64,000 bases of DNA, taken from Endobugula sp965225895. Its GTDB lineage: Bacteria > Pseudomonadota > Gammaproteobacteria > Pseudomonadales > Cellvibrionaceae. The DNA is taken from the NCBI GenBank assembly GCA_965225895.1, contig CBDDBR010000007.1:56486-120485 (forward strand), in the 5' to 3' direction. Both the position numbers and the translations under genes were made by a program. Shown here piece by piece: positions 1 to 7,517 of this stretch. Below the pieces are notes generated by a model. The model was not told the origin of the DNA. It was given only the letters and a program-made list of their open reading frames with translations, and did not search any database. Every line of letters starts with the position of its first letter. The first letter of the stretch is position 1.

Positions 1-1207
1 TATTTGAGCTGTCCTCATCATTTGCATTTTTCAAATGCTTATCAAGGCTGGCTTCGGTGACTCGCGTACCTGTATTGATTGCGGTGATGGTTGCAGGTTC
101 GACAAGAATGTCGGGTTCAATACCCTTGGCTTGAATAGAACGGCCATTGGGGGTGAAGTACAGAGCCGTGGTTAACTTAATCCCTTTTTTATCGCCAATG
201 GGTAAGATGGTTTGTACTGAGCCTTTGCCGAATGTTTGTGTGCCCATAATCACGGCGCGTTGATGATCTTGTAGTGCGCCAGCAACAATCTCTGAGGCAG
301 AAGCCGATCCACCATTTACCAGTACAATAATGGGTAAGCCGTTGGTGTCATCGCCGTCAGTTGCTTTGTACTCCACGTTACTATTCTCTAATCGTCCTTT
401 TGTTGATACGACAAGTCCTTCATGAATTAAGCTATCGACTACCTGTACCGAGGCTTGCAATACGCCACCTGGATTGTTGCGTAAGTCAATAATAAAACCA
501 TCTAAGTGATCATTGTTTGTGCGTAGTTTTTTAATCGTACGAACAAATTCCGTGCCTGTATTTGCCTGAAATTGCGCGATGCGAATATAGCCAATAGCGT
601 CATCAATTACGCGACCTTTAACGCTAATTGAGCGAATGATGTCGCGTGTCACCGTAATATCTATTGGCTGGTCATTGTTTTCACGAATAATGGTAAAAAC
701 AACACTCGACCCTGCTGCGCCACGAATTTTTTCTGCGGCTTCATGATTAGAAAAGCCTTGAATAGACTCTTGATCAATTTTAATAATAATGTCGCCAGCT
801 AGAATTCCTGCTTTTTGTGCAGGAGTATCATCAATGGGGGTGATGACTTTAATAAAGCCATTTTCTGTTGTCATTTCGATGCCCACACCCGTAAATTCAC
901 CTTGTGTCGACTCTTGTATATTTTCAAATATTTCGGCATCTAAGTAAGCCGAATGTGGATCCATTTCGCCTAACATGCCTTTTATGGCATTTTCGAGTAA
1001 TTGTTGATCGCTGATTGGGTCAACGTAAGAGCGGCGTATATGTTCAAAAATACGTGTAAAGAGTCGCAAATCTTTTAGAGGCAGTTCGGCATTTTGATCA
1101 TTTGTTGCCGATGCAGCAGTAGCGGTATCTTCTGCTTGAGCCGCCGTGGCGGTATGTAGTAAAGCGACAGTGGTTATTGTAAATATGGCGTGAGTCAATC
1201 TGCGCAT
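1..1207 (-). CDS. ctpA: S41 carboxyl-terminal processing protease, 3' end cut by window
   Basis: Periplasmic serine protease of the CtpA/Prc type, which trims C-terminal tails of envelope proteins such as peptidoglycan hydrolases. It starts at an ATG ending at 1207 and opens with a signal peptide (MRRLTHAIFTITTVALLHTATA). A PDZ domain follows around residues 105-180 (FTGVGIEMTTENGFIKVITP). The S41 core carries the nucleophile motif GGSASASEIVAGAL and the catalytic lysine in TFGKGSVQ, so the active site looks intact. About 402 codons are present and the C-terminus lies beyond position 1. It sits 38 bases downstream of envC on the same strand, as in Pseudomonas, so the two are probably one operon acting on the cell wall. 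Confidence 0.93.
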   Translation of the reverse strand, partial: MRRLTHAIFTITTVALLHTATAAQAEDTATAASATNDQNAELPLKDLRLFTRIFEHIRRSYVDPISDQQLLENAIKGMLGEMDPHSAYLDAEIFENIQESTQGEFTGVGIEMTTENGFIKVITPIDDTPAQKAGILAGDIIIKIDQESIQGFSNHEAAEKIRGAAGSSVVFTIIRENNDQPIDITVTRDIIRSISVKGRVIDDAIGYIRIAQFQANTGTEFVRTIKKLRTNNDHLDGFIIDLRNNPGGVLQASVQVVDSLIHEGLVVSTKGRLENSNVEYKATDGDDTNGLPIIVLVNGGSASASEIVAGALQDHQRAVIMGTQTFGKGSVQTILPIGDKKGIKLTTALYFTPNGRSIQAKGIEPDILVEPATITAINTGTRVTEASLDKHLKNANDEDSSN

Positions 1208-1245
1208 AAAAAGCCTCTTTAAAGCATGCTAGCTCAATAGAATAA

Positions 1246-2472
1246 TTAATGTCGGCGTAACCACGGCTGTGGGTTTTGTGGTTGGCCTTGATGGCGTATT
1301 TCAAAATACAGCCCCGTTGTTGTTTGGCCGCCACTATTGCCAACGGTAGCAATGGATTCGCCTGTGCTTACCCAGTCGCCAGTTTCTTTTAGTAATGTTT
1401 CGTTGTGGCCATATAAACTCATATAGCCATCGCCGTGATCTACGATCAGTAATAGCCCGTGGCTGCGAAAATAAGCAGAGAATATCACACGGCCATGATG
1501 TACAGATACTACATGGGCGCCCGACTGATTGCGAATGTAAATTCCGTTGCGCTTTAATTGCCCATCAAATTGAGGGCTGCCAAATGCATGGGTGATTTTT
1601 CCGTTGGTGGGCAATGGTAGTTTACCTTTCGCTTTCGCGAAGGCTTCGGTGCCGTTAGGTAAGCTGAGGTTGGCAAGGGCATTTGTGGCTTGATCTAGTA
1701 AGTCTTGTAAGCGATCTCTGTCGCTGGTTAGGCTTGATAATTGAGAGCCTTTTTTACGCAATGATGATGAGAGTTGCTGGAGTGCTTTTTTGCGTTGTTG
1801 CTGTGATTGTGTGAGTGACTTTTGGCGTTTTGCCAGTGTGCTGTAGCGTTGTTCTAATTGCTGCTGTGTGTTTTTTATGCGATCTTCTAGTGTGTTGAGG
1901 GTGTTGATCGTTTGGGTGTAGGCGGCTATTTTTTGTTGATGTGCACTGACCACGTAGTCGTGGTACTTCATCATGCGACTAATACGTTCGGGGTCTTCTT
2001 GATTTAATAATAGTTTGAGTTGGCTTTGTTGGCCTAGTTGATACGTGTGTCGAATAGCTTCAATAATATGTTGTTGTTGTGCCTCTTTGTTTTTAACCAG
2101 CTCAGCGCGTTGCATCTGCAGCTGGTTTAGTTGCTTTTTTTCGCGGGCGAGTGCCTCCTTTATCTTGGCAACTTTTTTAGTGTGAGTGGCAATACTCTCT
2201 TCAGAGGCCTGCAAGGACTGCTGGAGTTTATTCTTAGAGGCTTTTGCGGTTGTTAATTCCGCTTGTAGTGTTTTGATGGATTCTGACAGTGCTTGTAGGC
2301 GCGCCTTATATTCGGCTTCTGTCTCTGCAATAGCCAACGGGCTAAAGCTGAATATCATGCTGAGGGTTGTAACAATAACAGCAGCAAATAGTGACGAATG
2401 ACCGCAAGATAGCGAACGATGTCTTCTGAAGAGCGAAAGAGTCAATAGGGAATTCACGATAAACACTAACAT
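1246..2472 (-). CDS. envC: Murein hydrolase activator EnvC, degenerate LytM domain
   Basis: Periplasmic activator of cell-division amidases. The N-terminus has a hydrophobic export segment ending near SPLAIA. A long coiled coil rich in Gln, Lys and Glu runs over roughly residues 50-265, and a LytM/M23 domain closes the protein (IVDHGDGYMSLYGH... EIRHQGQPQNPQPWL). The zinc ligands of active M23 peptidases are missing: NGIYIR stands where HxGxD is expected and TGLYFEIR replaces HLHFEIR. That is typical of EnvC, which activates amidases and does not cut itself. A GTG at codon 6 is an alternative start. Its likely partner, an AMIN-domain amidase, is encoded at 9564-11234. The gpmI gene that usually precedes envC in relatives is absent. 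Confidence 0.9.
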   Translation of the reverse strand: MLVFIVNSLLTLSLFRRHRSLSCGHSSLFAAVIVTTLSMIFSFSPLAIAETEAEYKARLQALSESIKTLQAELTTAKASKNKLQQSLQASEESIATHTKKVAKIKEALAREKKQLNQLQMQRAELVKNKEAQQQHIIEAIRHTYQLGQQSQLKLLLNQEDPERISRMMKYHDYVVSAHQQKIAAYTQTINTLNTLEDRIKNTQQQLEQRYSTLAKRQKSLTQSQQQRKKALQQLSSSLRKKGSQLSSLTSDRDRLQDLLDQATNALANLSLPNGTEAFAKAKGKLPLPTNGKITHAFGSPQFDGQLKRNGIYIRNQSGAHVVSVHHGRVIFSAYFRSHGLLLIVDHGDGYMSLYGHNETLLKETGDWVSTGESIATVGNSGGQTTTGLYFEIRHQGQPQNPQPWLRRH

Positions 2473-2653
2473 TAATGAATAGAAATAGGGCGGGCTTTAG
2501 TCTACCGTTTTGTCTGTATTAAGGCTATAGCTCGTGTATAATTGCCGACCATTTTACACATCTGTATGTTTCTCACGGTTGGTATAGTGTTAGGCATATT
2601 GGTATATATTGTTGTTTTAACCGCTCAATATAAGAGCGACTTAGGGGTATTTC

Positions 2654-3064
2654 GTGGAAAACGCGTTAATTTTTTTACAAGAACAGTTTATTTTAGTCAT
2701 CCCATTAGTCGTATTAGTTTTCTTATTGCTTCGACATGAATCGGCAAAAGGTGGTCAAAAACTGAGCTGTGCGCAGTTAATACAAGCCGCCAATGGGGAT
2801 AATGCCATATTACTCGATGTTCGTGATACGGCAGAATTTGATGAAGGGCATATTGTGGATGCCATCAATATTCCACATGCGAAGGTTGCCGCGAGTCTTC
2901 AACAGCTAGAAAAATACCGTACTAAGCAAGTTATTGTTATCGATAAGCTAGGCCAGCATTCTGCGGCAGTGGTAAAAACCTTGGCCGAGAAAGGGTTTGA
3001 GGCAGTACGTTTGGGTGGCGGTATTGCTGAGTGGCAGCAAGACAATTTGCCATTAGTAAAGTAA
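2654..3064 (+). CDS. yibN: Membrane-anchored rhodanese-like protein YibN
   Basis: Single rhodanese domain behind one N-terminal membrane helix (residues about 9-27). The start is GTG at 2654. Rhodanese landmarks are clear: LLDVRDTAEFDEGHIVDAINIPH near the front and VRLGGGIAEWQQDNLPLVK at the end. The position of the sulfur-carrying cysteine is occupied by Asp97 (VIVIDKLGQ), so sulfurtransferase activity is doubtful. As I recall, E. coli YibN also lacks this cysteine. It begins the yibN-grxC-secB group and is divergent from envC with 181 bases between them. The conserved pairing with glutaredoxin and SecB hints at a link to redox or export, but its role is not established. Confidence 0.85.
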   Translation: MENALIFLQEQFILVIPLVVLVFLLLRHESAKGGQKLSCAQLIQAANGDNAILLDVRDTAEFDEGHIVDAINIPHAKVAASLQQLEKYRTKQVIVIDKLGQHSAAVVKTLAEKGFEAVRLGGGIAEWQQDNLPLVK

Positions 3065-3088
3065 AAGCGAGTGATAGGTAGTCATAGT

Positions 3089-3337
3089 ATGTCGGTAGTG
3101 ATCTATACAACAAAATTTTGCCCTTTTTGTTTGCGTGCAAAATATCTTTTGGACGACAAAAATGTTGCCTATAAAGAAATTAAAGTGGATGGCAATGCTA
3201 AATTGCGCCAAGAAATGGCTAAAAAGAGTGGTCGAAATACCGTGCCACAAATTTGGATTAAAGAACAACATATCGGTGGTTGTGATGAGTTAATGGCATT
3301 GCAGCGAGCGGGTCAATTAGATAAATTATTAAAATAA
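3089..3337 (+). CDS. grxC: Glutaredoxin 3
   Basis: Small cytosolic glutathione-dependent disulfide reductase of 82 residues, close to E. coli Grx3 (83). The dithiol active site is CPFC at residues 11-14 (family usually CPYC). The cis-proline TVPQIWI and the glutathione-binding GGCDEL motif are present. I chose the ATG at 3089 rather than an upstream in-frame GTG at 3071: an AGGTAG Shine-Dalgarno-like stretch lies just before it and the protein then matches family length. It is 24 bases after yibN and 21 before secB. Confidence 0.95.
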   Translation: MSVVIYTTKFCPFCLRAKYLLDDKNVAYKEIKVDGNAKLRQEMAKKSGRNTVPQIWIKEQHIGGCDELMALQRAGQLDKLLK

Positions 3338-3358
3338 AAGCGTAAGGAATAACAGATT

Positions 3359-3823
3359 ATGAGTGATGAAAACCAAGCGGCCGCGCAACCAGAACAGCAA
3401 TTTTTGGTTCAGCGTGTATACCTTAAAGATCTATCATTAGAAATCCCTATGGGTACTGACGCATTCTTGATTAATAAGCAGCCTGCGATTAATCAAGATC
3501 TAGGCACAGACATGAAAAAAGTGGCTGATGATGTTTATGAAGTTGTATTAAAGCTAACCATTACAGCAACACTTGAAGATAAAACTGTCTTTTTAATTGA
3601 AGTGCATCAAGGGGGCATTTTTGCTGTTCCTGGTGTTGAAGAAGCGCATCTTGCACAAGTGCTTAATACGGTTTGTCCTAATATTCTTTTCCCGTATGTG
3701 CGTGAAACGATTGATAACACATTAGTGAAGGCATCATTTCCACCATTAATGATTCCGCCTATTAATTTTGACGCCTTATATGCACATGCCTTGCAAGAGC
3801 AGCAACAAGATAAAGCGCACTAA
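3359..3823 (+). CDS. secB: Protein-export chaperone SecB
   Basis: Tetrameric cytosolic chaperone that keeps preproteins unfolded and hands them to SecA. The 154-residue length fits the family. Typical blocks are visible: FLVQRVYLKDLSLE near the N-terminus, VYEVVLKLTITA in the beta-sheet core, and FPYVRETIDNTLVKASFPPLMIPPINFDALY near the end. AAGGAA upstream can serve as ribosome binding site. It closes the yibN-grxC-secB group; the terminator at 3913-3944 follows. The gpsA gene that follows in E. coli is not here. Confidence 0.97.
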   Translation: MSDENQAAAQPEQQFLVQRVYLKDLSLEIPMGTDAFLINKQPAINQDLGTDMKKVADDVYEVVLKLTITATLEDKTVFLIEVHQGGIFAVPGVEEAHLAQVLNTVCPNILFPYVRETIDNTLVKASFPPLMIPPINFDALYAHALQEQQQDKAH

Positions 3824-3905
3824 GAGATCTTCTCTTTAAGATACGTTGGCAGCTAGTGGATAGATGCTGTTGATGTAGTGCTGATACGCTAAGTATTGAA
3901 TGAAA

Positions 3906-3945
3906 CAAAAAAGCCTGAACTATCTCGATAGTTCAGGCTTTTTTG
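3906..3945 (+). terminator. Rho-independent terminator after secB
   Basis: A perfect 11-bp stem, GCCTGAACTAT (3913-3923) with ATAGTTCAGGC (3928-3938), loop CTCG, followed by TTTTTT. An A-run precedes the stem, so it could also act on the other strand. Confidence 0.93.
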
Positions 3946-4019
3946 TTTCTCTGCGAACTCATTGGTTTTGTGCTTGTCTTTATACCGTATATGCTCTTTA
4001 TTATTGTATGTAGATTTCT

Positions 4020-4898
4020 ATGAAACCGTTTATTATTTTATTGTGTCTGTGTCTTATTAGCGCGTGCTCTAATCGTGACTTGCTTGTGAAAGAGAGAGAA
4101 TACGTTGCTAATAAGATAGAAAATAATGCGAATATACAGCGCCAGCAGCTACAGGTAGGAAACGATAGCTTGCACTATGCCGCACACGGTAACCCGAAAA
4201 ACCCCGCTTTTATTATTATTCACGGTACGCCAGGTAATTGGAAACAATACGCACGTTACTTATTCAATAAAGGGTTACTTGAACACTATTATATGGTGGT
4301 GATTGATCGGCCAGGTTGGGGACAATCCTTATTGGGCGGTGATCAGTCTATTGCCAGCTTTAAACGACAGGCAGCTATTATTGCGGCATTGGCAAAAAAA
4401 CTACGTCAAGACAGTGGTAAAGAAGTGGTCATTATGGGGCACTCTTTGGGTGCGTCACTAGCACCACGAGTGGCTATTGATTTTCCTGAACTGGTAGATG
4501 GTCTGTTGTTGCTGGCAGGGACTTTAGATCCAGCGTTATCATCGCCTCGTTGGTTTAATTATGTTGGTGCTGCGCCATTGGTAAAATATATTATTGGTGA
4601 TCAGTTTCATCGCTCCAATAAAGAAATTTTTGCATTAAAAAAATCTATCAACGGCATGGCCGATCACTTTAAAGATATTCAGGCTGAAATTATTGCGGTG
4701 CAGGGAATGAAAGACGGCTTAGTGTATCCTGCTAATATTGATTATATTCAAACAACGTTTAACCCAGAAAAAACAAGAGTGATACGTTTAAAAGATGACG
4801 GACATTTGTTTCCTATGATACGACGTGAAGAGGTTGTGGAATGGGCAAAAATGCTGTTAGAAAATATTCGTCGAGAAGACGGTGTTTTGGTTTTTTAA
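4020..4898 (+). CDS. Alpha/beta-hydrolase lipoprotein
   Basis: Predicted lipid-anchored serine hydrolase of 292 residues. The N-terminus is a lipoprotein signal with lipobox LISAC, so the mature protein starts at a lipidated Cys16. The fold is clear from the oxyanion-hole segment IIIHGTPGNW, the nucleophile elbow GHSLG (Ser142), a plausible acid Asp232 in GMKDGLVYP, and the general base His262 in DDGHLFP. The catalytic triad is complete. Substrate is unknown; such proteins are usually esterases or lipases. It stands alone between the secB terminator and a convergent pilin gene. Confidence 0.8.
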   Translation: MKPFIILLCLCLISACSNRDLLVKEREYVANKIENNANIQRQQLQVGNDSLHYAAHGNPKNPAFIIIHGTPGNWKQYARYLFNKGLLEHYYMVVIDRPGWGQSLLGGDQSIASFKRQAAIIAALAKKLRQDSGKEVVIMGHSLGASLAPRVAIDFPELVDGLLLLAGTLDPALSSPRWFNYVGAAPLVKYIIGDQFHRSNKEIFALKKSINGMADHFKDIQAEIIAVQGMKDGLVYPANIDYIQTTFNPEKTRVIRLKDDGHLFPMIRREEVVEWAKMLLENIRREDGVLVF

Positions 4899-4933
4899 TA
4901 GCACATGTCATATTCGTTATGTGCTTACATAAA

Positions 4934-5449
4934 CTAACAGCCCGTGGTGGTGAGTGTGATAGTACAGTTGGGTGAGCCAAATGAATCATAGGTAAGGTAG
5001 CAAGCATTACCTGTAACACTGCCCGTACCATTTATGTCATAACCAATGCGCGTGTAACGATTGTCAACGGATGTGATAAGGCCGCTTGATTGTCCAAGAT
5101 TAATATAATCTAACATGCTTAGTGCATCTCCCAATTCAGCCTGACTTTCGGGGCATAAATTCCGCCAGTCTAATTCCGATGATCCTGCCTCTGTTTCTAC
5201 AAGAAATCTTGCTTGATTTGCAGAGCTGGATGAAACAGATAATCCATTCACATAGGCCAAGCCTTTTATCATGGTAATGGTTGATAGCATGGAGCCTTGA
5301 ATACCTTCAAGTGTTGTAATACGAGCGGCTCGCGATAGATCGGTAAACTTGGGGATTGCCACTGCTGCGATGACACCTAAAATAACAATGACTGCGGTGA
5401 GTTCTATCAGCGTAAAACCGTGTTGGCGATGTGTTCGTGCTAAGCCCAT
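4934..5449 (-). CDS. Type IV pilin-like (MSHA-type) prepilin
   Basis: A 171-residue prepilin with a short basic leader and the prepilin peptidase site G/FTLIEL (cleavage after Gly11), then the usual hydrophobic helix TAVIVILGVIAAVAIPKF. Conserved Glu5 of the mature protein is present. The globular part has paired cysteines, including a C-terminal TTTGC, suggesting a disulfide-bonded loop. The DLSRAARI stretch resembles MshA-type pilins. No other pilus assembly gene is nearby, so the assembly machinery must be elsewhere. It could be a pilin, a minor pilin or a type II secretion pseudopilin. Confidence 0.8.
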   Translation of the reverse strand: MGLARTHRQHGFTLIELTAVIVILGVIAAVAIPKFTDLSRAARITTLEGIQGSMLSTITMIKGLAYVNGLSVSSSSANQARFLVETEAGSSELDWRNLCPESQAELGDALSMLDYINLGQSSGLITSVDNRYTRIGYDINGTGSVTGNACYLTYDSFGSPNCTITLTTTGC

Positions 5450-5525
5450 GTATGACTAACCTTTTAAATACTAGGTACTCATCATTATAGACATTATTTA
5501 TATATTGGCCTGTAAAATAGGGTGT

Positions 5526-6176
5526 TTAGCGATTATCCCATTGATCGACAAATAACATATCTTGCCATGCTTTTTCCTCAGCCCATTCTTCTAAAACTAA
5601 CATGGGCTTTTCATAGAACGCTTCAACATGGCCGATACACAATATAGCAACAGGGTGGCTATCATCGGGCATATTAAAGATTTCTTTAATTGCGTTAGGG
5701 TCAAATAGCGATACCCAGCCCATACCAATACCTTCTGCTCGTGCGGTAAGCCACATGTTTTGTATCGCACAAGATAAAGAGGCAAGGTCCATTTCGGGAA
5801 GTGTGCGACGCCCAAAAATATGCTGCTCGCGCTTATCGGGTAGTGCGGCAATAACAACTTCTGCACATTGTAAAATGCCTTCTACTTTTAGTGATAAAAA
5901 GGCATTTTTTTGTTCACCTAGCGCTTCGGCCGTGAGTTGACGTTCTTGTTCTACAATGTCGTGTATTTTTTTTCGTAATGCGATGTCGCGTACATGAATA
6001 AATCGCCAAGGCTGCATAAGTCCAACGCTGGGGGCTTTATGTGCCGAAGAAAGAATGGTGTGAAAAATATTGGCGTCGATAGGCGTGTTAATAAAGTGTC
6101 TCACATCGCGTCGCTCAGCGATCACTTTTTTAATTGCATTTTTTTCGGCATGAGTATAGCTGTGTTTAGATGTCAT
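5526..6176 (-). CDS. bluB: 5,6-dimethylbenzimidazole synthase BluB
   Basis: Nitroreductase-fold enzyme that fragments FMNH2 with O2 to form 5,6-dimethylbenzimidazole, the lower ligand of cobalamin. BluB features include RRDVRHF near the N-terminus, APSVGLMQPWRFIHV, and GRRTLPEMDLASLSCAIQNMWLTA, which distinguish it from ordinary nitroreductases. The length of 216 residues is normal. Its start overlaps the end of queG by 4 bases (ATGA), so it is translationally coupled to a cobalamin-dependent enzyme. No other cobalamin biosynthesis gene is present in the window. Confidence 0.88.
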   Translation of the reverse strand: MTSKHSYTHAEKNAIKKVIAERRDVRHFINTPIDANIFHTILSSAHKAPSVGLMQPWRFIHVRDIALRKKIHDIVEQERQLTAEALGEQKNAFLSLKVEGILQCAEVVIAALPDKREQHIFGRRTLPEMDLASLSCAIQNMWLTARAEGIGMGWVSLFDPNAIKEIFNMPDDSHPVAILCIGHVEAFYEKPMLVLEEWAEEKAWQDMLFVDQWDNR

Positions 6177-7393
6177 GAGGGTGTGTTATCTATGGCAATA
6201 GAGGATTGGCGAGATAATTCTCTGCGTGTTTTTTTAGCTGGATTTTTAATTTTTCGGCGGCTTTTTCTATCCGATAGTTGGCGGTTGATTGCCCATTCAA
6301 TATGTTCTTGCACCATAGCAGAAGAAAAATCACGTCGCTGCTTTAAAGCTTGAATAATATCGGGTGACGCGGGAGCATTCCCTAAACCTATCGCAAGGTT
6401 GCGTAGCCAGCGTTCGTAGCCAATGCGTCGAATGGCAGAACCTTCAGTATGTGATAGATATTCTTCTTCGCTCCACAAAAATAAGTCGATAAGGTGGCGG
6501 TCGTCTAATTGATGACGGGGTGAAAAATCATTTTCATTGCTGTGCTTTGCGTATTTATTCCACGGACAGATCGCTTGGCAATCGTCACAGCCAAACACAC
6601 GATTACCAATAGGCTCGCGAAATTCTTCGGGTATTGCGCCTTTTAATTCAATCGTTAAATACGAAATACAGCGGGTTGCATCAAGAGTATACGGTGCAAC
6701 AAATGCATCGGTAGGGCATACTTTTAAACATGCTGTACATTCCCCGCATTTGTTTTCTGCGATGGCGGTATTGATGGGTAAGGGAATGTTGGTGAGCACC
6801 TCGCCTAAAAAAAACCAACTTCCAGCTTCTTGATTTAGTACTAAGGTGTGTTTGCCAATCCAGCCTAACCCTGCTTTTTCTGCTAAGGCTTTTTCAAGTA
6901 CGGGCGCACTATCAACAAATGGGCGTTGCGAAATAGTTTCTTGCGGCCATTGATATTCTTCCGCCAGCTCGGAATAACGGGCTTCCATTTTTTTGGCGAT
7001 AACGCTTAAGCGCTTGCGAATAAGTTTGTGATAATCACGCCCTAAAGCGTAGCGAGAAATATAGGCTTTGTCGGTTTGCTTCAGTACTTGAATATGCTTA
7101 GGGTCTTCGGGCAAGTAATTCATGCGTGCAGATACCACGCGAATGGTGTTGGGCACGAGCTGATCGGGTGCATAGCGCATTTCTTGATGATTTAGCATCC
7201 ATTGCATTTCACCATGATAATGGTTGTTGAGCCAATCTTGTAAATACTCTCGATGTTTACCAAGGTCTATATCTGTAACCCCAATAGCCTGAAACCCCAA
7301 TTCGCGTCCCCATAGCTGAACATCATCGGCAAGCTGTATGAGTGCAGGATGCTGATCGCTGGGAATGTGTAACTGATCATTGGGGTGAGTCAT
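6173..7393 (-). CDS. queG: Epoxyqueuosine reductase QueG
   Basis: Performs the last step of queuosine synthesis in tRNA, reducing epoxyqueuosine with cobalamin and two [4Fe-4S] clusters. The two ferredoxin-type clusters are visible as CGECTACLKVCPTDAF and CDDCQAICPWNK. The conserved N-terminal domain has RYALGRDYHKLIRKRL and the GWIGKHTLVLNQ segment, and a HEAT-like tail follows. At 406 residues it is slightly longer than the E. coli enzyme because of a basic C-terminal tail (RKSRRKIKNPAKKTRR). It is divergent from nnr, as in many gammaproteobacteria, and overlaps bluB downstream. Confidence 0.95.
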   Translation of the reverse strand: MTHPNDQLHIPSDQHPALIQLADDVQLWGRELGFQAIGVTDIDLGKHREYLQDWLNNHYHGEMQWMLNHQEMRYAPDQLVPNTIRVVSARMNYLPEDPKHIQVLKQTDKAYISRYALGRDYHKLIRKRLSVIAKKMEARYSELAEEYQWPQETISQRPFVDSAPVLEKALAEKAGLGWIGKHTLVLNQEAGSWFFLGEVLTNIPLPINTAIAENKCGECTACLKVCPTDAFVAPYTLDATRCISYLTIELKGAIPEEFREPIGNRVFGCDDCQAICPWNKYAKHSNENDFSPRHQLDDRHLIDLFLWSEEEYLSHTEGSAIRRIGYERWLRNLAIGLGNAPASPDIIQALKQRRDFSSAMVQEHIEWAINRQLSDRKSRRKIKNPAKKTRRELSRQSSIAIDNTPS

Positions 7394-7517
7394 TCGTTGT
7401 CTATTGGCGGTATGTAAATAAAAAACAATAACAGCCGATCCTTGCTGCGTGAAAATATCCTTTTATACGGGTTTCGCTCTATAATACGCCATTGTATTTT
7501 TTATATGAGTTTTTTGC

